Below, one piece after another: positions 1-9,322 of a DNA stretch of 64,000 bases. The position numbers and the translations under genes were made by a program. Under the pieces are notes generated by a model that saw nothing but the letters and a program-made list of their open reading frames with translations, had not been told where the DNA came from and ran no database searches. The stretch comes from CAVPJW01 sp963705525 (GTDB lineage Bacteria > Acidobacteriota > Vicinamibacteria > Vicinamibacterales > CAVPJW01): contig CAVPJW010000002.1 of NCBI GenBank assembly GCA_963705525.1, positions 1,240,001-1,304,000 on the forward strand, in the 5' to 3' direction. Within the stretch, counting starts at the first letter, position 1, and each line of letters begins with the position of its first letter.

Positions 1-15
1 GAAGAGCGTGACCAC

Positions 16-40
16 AGCCGCTCTCTCGGAGAGCGCGGCT
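16..40 (+). terminator. Possible stem-loop terminator of an upstream gene
   Basis: AGCCGCTCTC and GAGAGCGCGGCT form an imperfect stem (two-base bulge) around a TCG loop, followed by CTTGTCTTGT. The T-rich tail is weak. It could end a plus-strand gene lying before the window. No gene is seen in bases 1-102. Confidence 0.3.
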
Positions 41-102
41 CTTGTCTTGTGGGGTTGCACCATGCTGCTACAAGTAACGCGGGGTGCGAGCTGGAAGGGC
101 GA

Positions 103-729
103 TCACAGCGATTCTATCACGCTCACCCACGGCAACGCGCCGGCTCGAACCAGGATCGGCACGTCCCCCGTGGCATCCACGATGGTCGAGGGAAGGCCGC
201 CCGGTGCCGGGCCCGCGTCGACGATCCCGTCCACGACAGACTGCAACTCTGCGGCGACGTCCTCGGGCACCGCGCTCGACGCATGCCCGCTCAGATTGGC
301 GCTCGTCGCCGTGAGCGGATGCGAGGCCAGGCGCGCCAGCTCGCGCGCGACGCGATTGTCAGGAACACGGACCGCGACCTGGCGCAGGGAATCGGTGACG
401 CCCTCGGCGATGGTGTCGCGCGCGGAGACGATGAGCGACAATGGACCCGGCCAGAAACGGCCGGCCAGGCGCACGGAGAGCGACGAGAGATGGCCGACCT
501 GCTCTTCGACCTGCGCGCGATCTGATGCCACGAGCGGAATCGCCCGGCCTTCAGGGCGCCCCTTCAAAGCAAACAGTCGGCGGACGGCCAGGGCGCTCCG
601 GGGATCGACGCCAAGCCCGTACAGCGTGTCCGTCGGATAGGCAATCACGCCGCCGCCTCGCAACATCTCGACCGCCTCTTCGAGAATGCGCGCATCCGGG
701 CGCTCGGGATCGACGATCAGGCGGCGCAT
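103..729 (-). CDS. tsaC: L-threonylcarbamoyladenylate synthase (Sua5/YrdC/YwlC family)
   Basis: A 208-residue cytoplasmic enzyme that joins L-threonine, bicarbonate and ATP into threonylcarbamoyl-AMP, the first step in making t6A37 of ANN-decoding tRNAs. Visible family marks are YPTDTLYGLG at residues 31-40, the basic LKGRP at 55-59 (nucleotide binding), and ATSANLSG at 141-148 with the SxN motif. The length matches the short YrdC/TsaC form without the extra Sua5 C-terminal domain. The ATG at 729 is chosen because the first strand-forming residues follow it directly; the frame stays open upstream but loses any family resemblance. It is followed by nothing recognisable down to base 103. Function is confident from motifs; the start is moderately sure. 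Confidence 0.93.
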   Translation of the reverse strand: MRRLIVDPERPDARILEEAVEMLRGGGVIAYPTDTLYGLGVDPRSALAVRRLFALKGRPEGRAIPLVASDRAQVEEQVGHLSSLSVRLAGRFWPGPLSLIVSARDTIAEGVTDSLRQVAVRVPDNRVARELARLASHPLTATSANLSGHASSAVPEDVAAELQSVVDGIVDAGPAPGGLPSTIVDATGDVPILVRAGALPWVSVIESL

Positions 730-896
730 TCCAGTATTATGAGGCGTTTTTTCGGCACGCGAACGGGCCTCGACACCGAGCCCGATTGTCACACGCGCTT
801 CAACTGCTCCTTTCGCTCGCCCTGATCGTCGCGTCGGCCAAGCTCGCCGCCGCCAGGCCGCGCCGTGCCGTTTCCACGCCCGCGGGGAGCCGCTGA

Positions 897-2123
897 TTAG
901 GCGTCCTCGGTGGCGGGCGCCGTCGTCACTCGCGGCGCTTCCGCCATGACTCGGCGGACGAGCCACGCCAGCGCGACCAGTACGACTGCGTCCAGCACAA
1001 AGACCAGTCGCAGACTGAGCCCGCTCATCAGGCCACTGATGACGGGACTCAACGCAAGCCCTGCGAGCCAGGCCCCCGTCAGAAACCCAAACCCTGTCCC
1101 GTGGACGCCCGGCGCCAATGCCGTGCCTGCGGCCGTGAACGCTGCCGTCATGGCGGCGCCGACTCCAAGGCCGAACACGGTCGACGACAGGAAGAGGATC
1201 GGCAGCGAGCTGGTCAATCCGAAAATGGCGACAGCGATCGACGCGGCGAGAGTCCCCTCGACAATGACACGGCGCGCGGGATGTCGCTTCAACAGCCATC
1301 CGCAGCTATGGTGCCCAACGGCACCTGCACCGGCAAGAATGGAAAAAATTACAGCGGACACGAGCGGCGCCTGATCGCGGGACGTTCCGACCGCCTCGAC
1401 ATAGAGAGGCAGCACGGGGCCGAAGCTTCGATCGGCAAACTGAATCCCGAAGATGGCCGTCATCAGAAGGATAAAGTTCTGCGACGCCAGCACGTCTCGA
1501 AAGCTGATGCGCTCCACCGTTTCCCCGGCGGGCACGCGGCGCATCGGTTCGTCGTAGGTGAAGAGGACGAGCGTGAACGCGGCGGCATAGAAACTCGCCG
1601 TGACGAAGAACGTGTTCCGGAGCCCGACGAGTCCGGCAACGAGCGCGCCGATCAACGGTCCGAGTGCGGGTCCCAGCCGCTGGGCCGTTTGCACGAGGCC
1701 AATTGCCGTCGCCATCCGCTCCCGCGGAACCGACTCGGCGGCCATCGTCAGCGTCAACGATCCATAGCCTGCAAAGAGCCCCTGGATCGCGCGCAGCGCC
1801 AGCACGTGCCATGGCCGCGTCACGTAGGCCATGGTCGCCATGACGATCACGAAGCTCAGTAGCGAGCGTTCGACCATGATCTTGCGGCCGAAGCGATCCG
1901 CGAGCCGTCCCCAGATGGGCGACAGGAGTGCCGTGATAGCCGGCGTTACGCCGAGGCTCAGGCCCGTCCAGATGGCGATCTCGCCGACATTGGTGACACC
2001 GAGCCGGCGGATGTAGAGGGGAAGGAACGGCATCACGAGCGTGAAGCCCGTGAATCCGATGAAGCTCGCTGCGGTAACCGCAAAAAGATTCCGGCGCCAG
2101 CGGATGGGGTGCCCAGCGACCAC
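897..2123 (-). CDS. MFS transporter, DHA1/MdtG-like drug exporter
   Basis: A 408-residue inner-membrane carrier of the major facilitator superfamily with about twelve hydrophobic segments. The loop after the second segment carries the superfamily motif A as GRLADRFGRK (about residues 71-80), and segment four has the RAIQG motif typical of drug:H+ antiporters. The hydrophilic central loop (around residues 190-205) separates two six-helix halves. It begins with GTG; no ATG is available in frame upstream before a stop. It lies 48 bases after glpX on the same strand, so the two may be cotranscribed. The substrate cannot be told from sequence; export of toxic compounds is the family-level inference. 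Confidence 0.85.
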   Translation of the reverse strand: MVAGHPIRWRRNLFAVTAASFIGFTGFTLVMPFLPLYIRRLGVTNVGEIAIWTGLSLGVTPAITALLSPIWGRLADRFGRKIMVERSLLSFVIVMATMAYVTRPWHVLALRAIQGLFAGYGSLTLTMAAESVPRERMATAIGLVQTAQRLGPALGPLIGALVAGLVGLRNTFFVTASFYAAAFTLVLFTYDEPMRRVPAGETVERISFRDVLASQNFILLMTAIFGIQFADRSFGPVLPLYVEAVGTSRDQAPLVSAVIFSILAGAGAVGHHSCGWLLKRHPARRVIVEGTLAASIAVAIFGLTSSLPILFLSSTVFGLGVGAAMTAAFTAAGTALAPGVHGTGFGFLTGAWLAGLALSPVISGLMSGLSLRLVFVLDAVVLVALAWLVRRVMAEAPRVTTAPATEDA

Positions 2124-2171
2124 GGGATGGGTCAGTCGGTCACGAATCCGGCGACGGGCGCCCGGCGCGAC

Positions 2172-3170
2172 TCAGAACCGAATGCGGACGTCGTGCGCGA
2201 CATCGACGTGGATGCTGTCAATGAAACGAATCCGATGCGGATGCGTCTGCATGATGAGCGAGCTCGTGCGGATGCCGTCGCCGAAGAACCGGACGCCGCG
2301 CATCAAGGTGCCGTCGGTGACGCCGGTCGCCGCGAAAATGATCGATTCGCCCGAAGCGAGATCCTTCGACGTGTACACCCGCTTCATGTCGGTGATGCCC
2401 ATCTCGCGGCAGCGTTCCTCGTGCTCGGGTTTGCTCACGACGAGTCGCGCCAGAATCTCGCCGTTCAGGCACCGCATGGCCGCCGCGGTCAGCACACCTT
2501 CCGGCGCGCCGCCGGTGCCCATCACGGCGTGCACGCCGCTGCCGACGACCGCCGCCGCAATACCGGCCGAGAGGTCGCCGTCCGTAATCAGGCGAATTCT
2601 CGCCCCCGTCGCGCGAATGTCTGCAATCAGCTGCTCGTGCCGTGGCCTGTCGAGGACGATGACGACAAGATCATCAACATCGCGATCGAGACACTTCGCA
2701 ATGGCTCTGAGGTTGTCGGCCACCGGCGCATCGAGGCTGACGGCATCCTTTGAACTCGGCCCTACGACCAGCTTCTCCATGTAGAGATCGGGTGCGTGCA
2801 ACAGGCCGCCGCGCGGCGACGCGGCAAGCACGGCGATCGCGTTGGGCGATCCCGTTGCGCACAAGTTCGTGCCTTCCAGCGGATCGACGGCGATATCGAC
2901 TTGAGGGAAGCGGCCCCAACCGGGTCCATCTCCGCCTCGTGAGTTGGCGATGCCCACGCGTTCGCCGATGTAGAGCATGGGCGCCTCGTCCCGCTCGCCT
3001 TCACCGATGACGATGGTGCCGTCGATCGCGACACTGTCCATTTCGCGGCGCATGGCTTCGACCGCCACCTGGTCGGAATTGTGGCGGTCACCCTGCCCCA
3101 TCGTATGCGCGCACGCGATGGCGGCCTGCTCGACCACGCGGAGAAACTCCAGGGACAGATCGGATTCCAT
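2172..3170 (-). CDS. glpX: Class II fructose-1,6-bisphosphatase
   Basis: A 332-residue GlpX-type phosphatase that hydrolyses fructose 1,6-bisphosphate to fructose 6-phosphate in gluconeogenesis, using a divalent metal. Metal and substrate motifs are visible: DGTIVIGEGERDEAPM near residues 50-65, VDPLEGTN near 95-102, and GTGGAPEGV in the C-terminal half. Length is normal for the family (about 320-340). The ATG at 3170 gives the standard N-terminus. It sits 18 bases downstream of the acyl-CoA dehydrogenase gene on the same strand, consistent with one transcript that takes carbon from fatty or branched acid breakdown toward sugars; that link is inference. Confidence 0.95.
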   Translation of the reverse strand: MESDLSLEFLRVVEQAAIACAHTMGQGDRHNSDQVAVEAMRREMDSVAIDGTIVIGEGERDEAPMLYIGERVGIANSRGGDGPGWGRFPQVDIAVDPLEGTNLCATGSPNAIAVLAASPRGGLLHAPDLYMEKLVVGPSSKDAVSLDAPVADNLRAIAKCLDRDVDDLVVIVLDRPRHEQLIADIRATGARIRLITDGDLSAGIAAAVVGSGVHAVMGTGGAPEGVLTAAAMRCLNGEILARLVVSKPEHEERCREMGITDMKRVYTSKDLASGESIIFAATGVTDGTLMRGVRFFGDGIRTSSLIMQTHPHRIRFIDSIHVDVAHDVRIRF

Positions 3171-3188
3171 GGGCCCTCAGTCGGCGCC

Positions 3189-4412
3189 TTACACCGTCGC
3201 CTTTTGCCCCTCGGGGTAGTACGGCGGAAGCTCGCACCGAGTGGGTCGGTCGTTCCGATAGCCGAGCAGGTAGTCGGCCTGCATCAGCTTGTGAATTTCT
3301 CGAGTGCCTTCGTAAATGACGGCGCCCTTGCAGTTGCGATAGAACCGGCCCACGGGATACTCGTCGGAATACCCGTTCGCGCCATGGATCTGCACGGCAT
3401 CGCCGGCTGCCCGCTCGGACGCCACCGTCGAGAACCACTTGGCCAGACCGGTTTCGCGCGTGTTCCGCCGGCCCATGTTCTTCAACCAGCCGGCGCGCAG
3501 CCAGAGCAGACGCGCCGACTGATAGTCCGACTCCATCTGCGCGATCATTTCCTTGACGAGCTGGTGCTGCGCAATCTCGACGCCGAAGGTCTTGCGGTCG
3601 AGCGCGTACCGCGCGCTTGCATCGCGGCACGCGCGAATGAGTCCGGTCGCGCCGGCTGCAACGGTATAGCGACCCTGGTCGAGCGCGAACATCGCGACCT
3701 TGAATCCCTCGCCGGCCCTTCCGACGACATTCTCCTCGGGGACTTCGCAGTCTTCCATCTTGAAGAAGCCCGTGTTCCCGGCCAGGATGCCCCACTTTTC
3801 CTTCAGCGTGCCGCTCGAGAAGCCCTTGAACGCACGCTCGACAATGAAGGCCGAGATCCCCGACGTGTCGCGCTGTTTCTTTTTCTCGAGATCGCTCCAG
3901 GCAAACACGAGGAAGTTGTCGGCCACATCCGCGAGCGAAATCCACATCTTTTCGCCCGTCAGGAAATATCGATCGCCTTTCTTGACGGCAACCGTCTGGA
4001 TCCCGCGCACGTCGCTGCCCGCGCCGGGCTCCGTGAGCCCGTAGGTCGCAATCTTCTGGCCCTGCGCCTGCGGCACGAGGTATCGCTGCTTCTGCGCTTC
4101 GCTGCCCCAGGTCAGGAGCGACAGACAGTTCAACCCTGCGTGCACCGACATGATGACGCGCAAGGATGTGTCCGCGTACTCGAGCTCCTCGCTGGCAATG
4201 CCCAGCGAGATGTAGTCCATCCCCGCACCGCCGTACTCAACGGGAACCGAAATGCCCAGAAGGCCAAGGGACGCCATCTGCGGGAGGATGCCGCGGTCGA
4301 ACCGGTGCTCTCGATCGAGGTCGTGGATGCGCGGGATCACTTCGCGGGCCGCCCACTCCCGCACGGTCTGCTCGAGGAGGCGCTGTTCGTCGGTCAGGTC
4401 AAAGCTGATCAT
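3189..4412 (-). CDS. Acyl-CoA dehydrogenase
   Basis: A 407-residue FAD enzyme of the acyl-CoA dehydrogenase family, oxidising an acyl-CoA to the trans-2-enoyl-CoA and passing electrons to an electron-transfer flavoprotein. Seen are the signature YGLTEPGAGSD (residues 124-134), the second signature region RKTFG near 273, and the catalytic base Glu368 in VIYEGTREIH, in the position used by short- and medium-chain enzymes. The C-terminal tail of about 25 residues (RCELPPYYPEG) goes a little beyond the minimal fold. Chain-length preference cannot be read. The next gene downstream is glpX, 18 bases away. Confidence 0.93.
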   Translation of the reverse strand: MISFDLTDEQRLLEQTVREWAAREVIPRIHDLDREHRFDRGILPQMASLGLLGISVPVEYGGAGMDYISLGIASEELEYADTSLRVIMSVHAGLNCLSLLTWGSEAQKQRYLVPQAQGQKIATYGLTEPGAGSDVRGIQTVAVKKGDRYFLTGEKMWISLADVADNFLVFAWSDLEKKKQRDTSGISAFIVERAFKGFSSGTLKEKWGILAGNTGFFKMEDCEVPEENVVGRAGEGFKVAMFALDQGRYTVAAGATGLIRACRDASARYALDRKTFGVEIAQHQLVKEMIAQMESDYQSARLLWLRAGWLKNMGRRNTRETGLAKWFSTVASERAAGDAVQIHGANGYSDEYPVGRFYRNCKGAVIYEGTREIHKLMQADYLLGYRNDRPTRCELPPYYPEGQKATV

Positions 4413-4548
4413 GATTGGAATGAGTGCGTGCCGGAGGCCGGTCGAACGCCCGGCTCACCGAGTTTGTGGAGCGCCGTTCGGCGCGAAAATCTCTCGTCCT
4501 GAAACGGGGAATCGTAGCACAGCGTCCTGAAGCACGAAAAGGCCGGGG

Positions 4549-5340
4549 TCAGCCTCTGGCTACCGTGACGGTCGCGCCCCGCCCCAGCTGCAGCCGCTCT
4601 GCCGCATTGCCGGCATTGACGGCGATCTCGAGATGGTCGGTGCTGCCGAACAACGCACAGACTTCCCCGGCCGACACCTCGTTGTACGTCGCCACCAGCC
4701 GTCCGATCGGAAAGGTTCCAGCGACGATCTGAATCGAGCCGGCCTGCACGAGTTTGTCGAATGCACGATGATCGATGTTCGTGACCAGGTTGCCGAAGCG
4801 GTCCACGCGGAGCACCTGGCCCGTCAATCGATCGGCCGAGGCCTGCGGCATCGGGATATCCAGCTGAACGTAGTCGCCGGCCGGACGGCCGAGGGCCGAG
4901 AGCTCGATGCCCTTCGCGAGCCATGCCGCCGCAGGCGCAAATCGATCCCGCCCCTCGAACGTGCGACTGACGGTCGGTCGCGCGTACCTCCTCTCGGTCA
5001 GTTCGACCACGCGCTTCGGCGCAACCTCACGGAACACCGTCGTCAACACGCCATTGTCCGGCGCGACGAATCGATAGTCTCCCGCCTCGGCCGCAAGTCC
5101 CTTCCGACCTGAGCCGACCCCAGGATCGACCACCACGAGAAAGACCGTGCCGCTGGGAAAGTATTTGTAGCTGGCGGCCAACTCAAGCGCTGCAACGAGG
5201 ACGTCGTGCGGCGGAATGTCATGCGAGATGTCGACGAGCGTGGCGTCCGGGCAGATCCCGAGCACGACGCCCTTCATCGTGCCCGCATAGTGGTCTTTGG
5301 TGCCGAAGTCGCTCAGGATGGCAATGATGGGACGTGCCAT
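4549..5340 (-). CDS. SAM hydrolase/SAM-dependent halogenase-like protein (DUF62)
   Basis: A 263-residue member of the SAM hydroxide adenosyltransferase family, which cleaves S-adenosylmethionine to adenosine and methionine using water. The N-terminal LSDFGTKDHYAG, VDPGVGSGR, the PDNGVL segment and the C-terminal FGNLVTNID are all characteristic. The family also includes fluorinase and chlorinase, but those are rare; the hydrolase function is the default for a housekeeping context. ATG at 5340. The 97 bases between it and the upstream methyltransferase gene contain nothing recognisable. Physiological role in most bacteria is unclear, possibly control of SAM levels. Confidence 0.88.
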   Translation of the reverse strand: MARPIIAILSDFGTKDHYAGTMKGVVLGICPDATLVDISHDIPPHDVLVAALELAASYKYFPSGTVFLVVVDPGVGSGRKGLAAEAGDYRFVAPDNGVLTTVFREVAPKRVVELTERRYARPTVSRTFEGRDRFAPAAAWLAKGIELSALGRPAGDYVQLDIPMPQASADRLTGQVLRVDRFGNLVTNIDHRAFDKLVQAGSIQIVAGTFPIGRLVATYNEVSAGEVCALFGSTDHLEIAVNAGNAAERLQLGRGATVTVARG

Positions 5341-5437
5341 GGTCTACACGCCAACCAGACTCGCGCGCGCGTCGGTTTGCCGTCCAGCCATTGTCCGGCC
5401 CCATCCCCGTCGTACCCGTGGTGCATGCCCTGGCTCG

Positions 5438-6196
5438 TCAGATCGTGGCTCGCATAGCTCCAAGGTACGCGGGCTTCCGAAACAGAATTTCCCGCAGGTT
5501 TGTCTGAAGCAGGAACGAATCCGTCACGCGGAGGCCCTCGAAGAGCTTGATGATGTCGCGGTTCTGCATCGCGCGTTGCCGCGGGCGCGTGGCGGGATAC
5601 GTCCGGTGCTTCAGATTCACGTCGTCGACGATGATGTACTTGGTGTAGTGCAAATCCTGCGACTGTGTCGTGCTGAAGAACCCCAGGAGCACGCCATCGA
5701 CGCGCAACAGCCTCGTCAGCTCGGTAGCAAGCATCTGCGCGGAGGCGCGATCCAGATAGTCGATCAAATCCCAGCAGAGAATGCCGTCGACGCTGGCGTC
5801 CCCCTGAGGGAAACGCCGCGCGAGAAAACCGGCCAGCTCGGCCACTTTCCCCTGCCGCAGAAACCGCTCGAGGTCTGCGTAGATGTCTTCGACAAAGATC
5901 TTGCAGCCGAGCTTCTCGCCGAAATACGTCACGTTCGATCCAACGACCGGGCCGAGGTCCAGGAGAACGGGCGACTCAGACGAGCGGAGACTCGAAAAGA
6001 GCTTGCGGAGCGCCTTGGTGCCAAAGACCGGTGCATCGTCCAAGCGGTCGGACGCAGCTGTAGCGACAGCCGTGTCGTTGGTCCGACGTGACCCGAACCG
6101 CGAGAACAAATCCGACAACGAGCGCGACGGTCCGCTCGACAACTCCACTCCTGGGGAAACCTCTAACGGAACACCAGGCGGCGTCCCGTATGACAA
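5438..6196 (-). CDS. Class I SAM-dependent methyltransferase-like protein
   Basis: About 252 residues. The first 60 are low-complexity and not conserved looking. The glycine loop is LLDLGPVVGSN (about residues 78-88), followed by an acidic residue at the end of strand two (FVEDIY) and DGILCWDLIDYL, the usual post-II region of a Rossmann methyltransferase. The substrate is unknown. The longest frame begins with TTG at 6196 without a ribosome site; a later start is quite possible. It lies 51 bases downstream of the bactofilin gene on the same strand and may be cotranscribed with it. Confidence 0.65.
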   Translation of the reverse strand: MSYGTPPGVPLEVSPGVELSSGPSRSLSDLFSRFGSRRTNDTAVATAASDRLDDAPVFGTKALRKLFSSLRSSESPVLLDLGPVVGSNVTYFGEKLGCKIFVEDIYADLERFLRQGKVAELAGFLARRFPQGDASVDGILCWDLIDYLDRASAQMLATELTRLLRVDGVLLGFFSTTQSQDLHYTKYIIVDDVNLKHRTYPATRPRQRAMQNRDIIKLFEGLRVTDSFLLQTNLREILFRKPAYLGAMRATI

Positions 6197-6247
6197 TCGG
6201 ACCGCGCGCAGCCAGTCTCAGGCTGCACGCGATCACAGGACGTTGGC

Positions 6248-6808
6248 CTAGACGCCGACTCGCTGCCCACCGGGCGTCGGCGGCTGCGGAGCGGCGGGTT
6301 TGACCTCTTGTTTCGGTGGGGTCACGGTTGCTGGACCGACCTGTCCACCCTTGCTTCCCGCGCGCTGCATGTCCACGCTGCCTCGGAAGTGCGCACCTTC
6401 GGCAATCGCGACACGCGGCGCGACGATGTCGCCATCAACGGATCCGTTGTCCCGAATATCAACCTTCTCCGACGCGGTCACGTTGCCCGAGACCTCGCCG
6501 AGGACGATGACAGACTTGGCGAACACCTGAGCTTTGATCTTTCCGTTCGGCCCAATCGTCAGCACGTTGTCGCGAAGTTCGATCTTGCCGTCCACGTGAC
6601 CTTCAATCGTCAGGTCTTCGCTCCCACTCAGCTCGCCTTTGATGACGACTGATTTGCCGATGTTCACCTTGTCCCTCTCAATCTGGCTCCGGGTCTCGGC
6701 GCCTGCACGCTGTCCGCTCTCGCCGCTCGAAGGCGGAGCAGGAGCGCCGGGCGCTGCGGGTCCGTTCGGCTGGCCGCTGGGTCGTACCGACTCGTCGCGT
6801 TTCCACAT
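6248..6808 (-). CDS. Bactofilin family polymer-forming cytoskeletal protein
   Basis: A 186-residue bactofilin (DUF583). The middle part, residues about 45-155, is a right-handed beta-helix made of short repeats such as IKGELSGSEDLTIEG, GHVDGKIEL, IGPNGKIKA and GEVSGNVTA; both ends are proline- and glycine-rich tails. Bactofilins polymerise without nucleotide and act in cell shape, stalks or membrane scaffolding. ATG at 6808 is fixed by a strong ribosome site, CGGAGG, seven bases upstream; the frame upstream of it is not coding. Specific role here is unknown. Confidence 0.92.
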   Translation of the reverse strand: MWKRDESVRPSGQPNGPAAPGAPAPPSSGESGQRAGAETRSQIERDKVNIGKSVVIKGELSGSEDLTIEGHVDGKIELRDNVLTIGPNGKIKAQVFAKSVIVLGEVSGNVTASEKVDIRDNGSVDGDIVAPRVAIAEGAHFRGSVDMQRAGSKGGQVGPATVTPPKQEVKPAAPQPPTPGGQRVGV

Positions 6809-7038
6809 GGTAATCCTCCGAAGCTCCCGACCCGTGGTTCGCGCAGGACGCCGCCTCGGGGTAGCTAACCGAAGAGTGCGGGAAGCGTGGTTTCGCCAGT
6901 ATAGGAAACGGTCATAGTGTTGTCTAGTCCTTTTATTGCCGGGGTTTGCGGCGAATGGTACAATTTCGGGATCGGGGAAGAACATCCTGGCACCGGGAGC
7001 CGACGCCGCGGTGCAATTCCGTAGATCATCGGGTGACC

Positions 7039-8199
7039 ATGCGCATCTATCTAGACCACAACGCGACGACACCGGTGGCGCCTCGCGTCAGAGACGCGAT
7101 GATGGCGACGCTCGACGACCAGTTCGGCAATCCGTCGAGCGTGCACCACTACGGCCAGCGCGCCAAGCAGGCCATCGACGACGCCCGACAGGCCATCGCG
7201 CAACTGATCGGCGCGGCATCGGCGGAGATAGTCTTCACGAGCGGCGGCACCGAGTCCGACAATGCGGCGATCCGCGGTGCCGCGGAGAATCTCGAATCGA
7301 CCGGCCGTCGCCACATCGTCACGACTGCGATCGAGCACGAGGCCGTGCTCAACACGATCAAGGCGCTCTCGCGCCGCGGGTGGACGAGTACGATCGTTCC
7401 CGTCGACGCGTCCGGCGTCGTGTCGCCCGCGGCGATGTCGGCCGCAGTGACCGATCGCACAGCCATCGTCTCGGTCATGCATGCGAACAATGAAATCGGC
7501 ACGATTCAACCAATCGCCGAGATTGCCGCCATCGCGCATGCGCGCGGGGCGCTCTTTCACACCGACGCCGTGCAGTCGGTCGGCAAGATTCGAGTCGATG
7601 TCGGAGGGCTCGACGTGGATCTCCTGTCGCTCTCGGCACACAAGATCTACGGTCCGAAAGGCGCCGGAGCACTCTGGATTCGACGCGGCGTGCGCCTGCT
7701 GCCGATCATGACTGGCGGCCGGCACGAGCGCAGCCGACGTGCCGGCACCGAGAACGTTCCGGGCATCGTCGGGCTCGCGGAAGCCGCACGCCTCGCCATG
7801 GAAAAACTGGACGAACATTCGTCGCTGCTTGCGGCGTTGCGGGATCGCCTCGAGCAGGAGGTGCTGCGCAAGGTGCCAGACACGGCGGTGAACGGCGCCG
7901 GGGCTCCACGCGTGCCGAACACGACGAACATCAGTGTCGACGGCGTGGAAGCCGAGTCGCTTCTGATCGGTCTCGACCTCGAAGGTATCGCGGTCTCGAC
8001 CGGTTCGGCCTGCTCATCGGGTACGCTCGAACCGTCGCACGTCCTGCGGGCGATGGGGTTTCCGGCACATCGCACGCAGAATTCGATCCGTTTCAGCCTG
8101 GGTGCCGGGAACACCGACGCGGAGATCGACCGCGTCGTCACCGTCCTGCCGCCGCTCGTTGAGAGATTGAGAAAACTGAACCGCGTGGCCGCCAGATGA
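7039..8199 (+). CDS. iscS: Cysteine desulfurase (IscS/NifS)
   Basis: A 386-residue pyridoxal-phosphate enzyme that removes sulfur from cysteine as a persulfide. The PLP lysine is K202 in SAHKIYGPKG and the persulfide cysteine is C325 in STGSACSSGT, the short loop of class I IscS/NifS enzymes. GGTESDN near residue 70 and the HTDAVQ segment near 174 complete the cofactor site. ATG at 7039 starts the typical RIYLDHNATTP N-terminus. The stop overlaps the mnmA start by four bases, so the desulfurase is translationally coupled to its likely sulfur acceptor, the tRNA thiolase. No iscU or iscR is nearby. Confidence 0.96.
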   Translation: MRIYLDHNATTPVAPRVRDAMMATLDDQFGNPSSVHHYGQRAKQAIDDARQAIAQLIGAASAEIVFTSGGTESDNAAIRGAAENLESTGRRHIVTTAIEHEAVLNTIKALSRRGWTSTIVPVDASGVVSPAAMSAAVTDRTAIVSVMHANNEIGTIQPIAEIAAIAHARGALFHTDAVQSVGKIRVDVGGLDVDLLSLSAHKIYGPKGAGALWIRRGVRLLPIMTGGRHERSRRAGTENVPGIVGLAEAARLAMEKLDEHSSLLAALRDRLEQEVLRKVPDTAVNGAGAPRVPNTTNISVDGVEAESLLIGLDLEGIAVSTGSACSSGTLEPSHVLRAMGFPAHRTQNSIRFSLGAGNTDAEIDRVVTVLPPLVERLRKLNRVAAR

Positions 8200-9305
8200 C
8201 CATCGCCGAAAACGTCTCTCCAGGTCTTCAGATGCGCGTCGTGGCAGCGATGTCAGGCGGTGTGGATTCGTCCGTCGCAGCGGCCATGCTCCACGAAGAC
8301 GGCCACGACGTGGTGGGTGTCTCGATGCAGCTGTACGACCAGCGGGACGGAGCGAATGAGTTCGGGTCCTGTTGCAGTCTCGACGATCTGCACGACGCCC
8401 GTCGCGTGGCCTCAACGATCGGTATTCCTCATTACATCATGAATTTCGAACGCCAGTTCCAGGAGCAGGTCGTTTCGAACTTCGTGGAGGAATACGAGCG
8501 CGGCAGGACTCCGATTCCCTGCGCGCGGTGTAACAGCGATCTGAAGTTCTCGACGCTGCTCGAGCGCGCGACCGGCCTCGGTTCAGAATTCGTGGCGACG
8601 GGCCATTACGCGCAGGTCTGCAAGGACAGGTCAACAGGCCGCTGGATCCTGAGGCGCGGAGCCGACGAGCAGAAGGATCAGTCCTATTTCCTCTGGGCAC
8701 TGACCCAAGATCAGCTTGCGCGGGCGGTCTTCCCGATCGGAGGGATGTCCAAGGAAGAGGTACGCGAATTCGCGCGGCGGCGCGGTCTACCCGTCGCCGA
8801 GAAGCCCGATAGCCAGGAAATCTGCTTTGTCACCGACGGCGACTATGCCAGCTTCGTGAAGTCACGAGCGAACGAGCCGATCGAAGAGGGGCCGCTTCTC
8901 GCCGAAGACGGACGACTTCTCGGACGCCACTCCGGCATCCATCAGTTCACGGTCGGGCAGCGAAAGGGACTGGGGCTCTCGTCGCCGACGCCCCTCCACG
9001 TGCTCGCAATCAGGCCAACCGATCGCGCGGTCGTCGTGGGTCCCCGTTCGGCACTGGAGCGGCGCCGACTGACGGCCACCGGCGTGAACTGGATCGCCTG
9101 CGATCGGCCCGAGGCGGCACTCCGCGTCTCGGCACAGATTCGTCACCGCCACCGAGCCTCGCCAGGCACGGTCCAAGCGACAGAGCGCGACCGCGTCACG
9201 ATGGAGTTCGACGCTCCGCAGGCCGCGATTACTCCCGGTCAGGCCGTCGTTTTCTATGATGGAGATGTGGTGGTGGGAGGTGGTTGGATCGAGAGTAGTT
9301 CTTAG
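8196..9305 (+). CDS. mnmA: tRNA-specific 2-thiouridylase MnmA
   Basis: A 369-residue ATP-pyrophosphatase enzyme that makes 2-thiouridine at the wobble base of tRNA Lys, Glu and Gln. The PP-loop is SGGVDSS (residues 20-26); the two catalytic cysteines lie in CARCNSDLKF (109 or 112) and in DSQEICF near 210. The ATG overlaps the iscS stop as ATGA; a second ATG at 8232 would give the more usual MRVVAAMSGG start and is a real alternative. The last codons run into a short TAGTTCTTAG-like repeat. The tRNA-Lys(UUU) gene at 38774 is one of its expected substrates. Confidence 0.96.
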   Translation: MTIAENVSPGLQMRVVAAMSGGVDSSVAAAMLHEDGHDVVGVSMQLYDQRDGANEFGSCCSLDDLHDARRVASTIGIPHYIMNFERQFQEQVVSNFVEEYERGRTPIPCARCNSDLKFSTLLERATGLGSEFVATGHYAQVCKDRSTGRWILRRGADEQKDQSYFLWALTQDQLARAVFPIGGMSKEEVREFARRRGLPVAEKPDSQEICFVTDGDYASFVKSRANEPIEEGPLLAEDGRLLGRHSGIHQFTVGQRKGLGLSSPTPLHVLAIRPTDRAVVVGPRSALERRRLTATGVNWIACDRPEAALRVSAQIRHRHRASPGTVQATERDRVTMEFDAPQAAITPGQAVVFYDGDVVVGGGWIESSS

Positions 9306-9322
9306 GTCTTGGTGATTAGTTC

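Noticed and set aside
730..1299. Extension of tsaC upstream of 729
   Set aside because: The open frame runs back into the MFS gene region but shows no conserved sequence; the MFS reading on the same strand is clearly the coding one.
3081..4502. A 473-codon plus-strand open frame over the acyl-CoA dehydrogenase
   Set aside because: The minus-strand enzyme has full motifs and the correct length; the plus frame is compositional noise.
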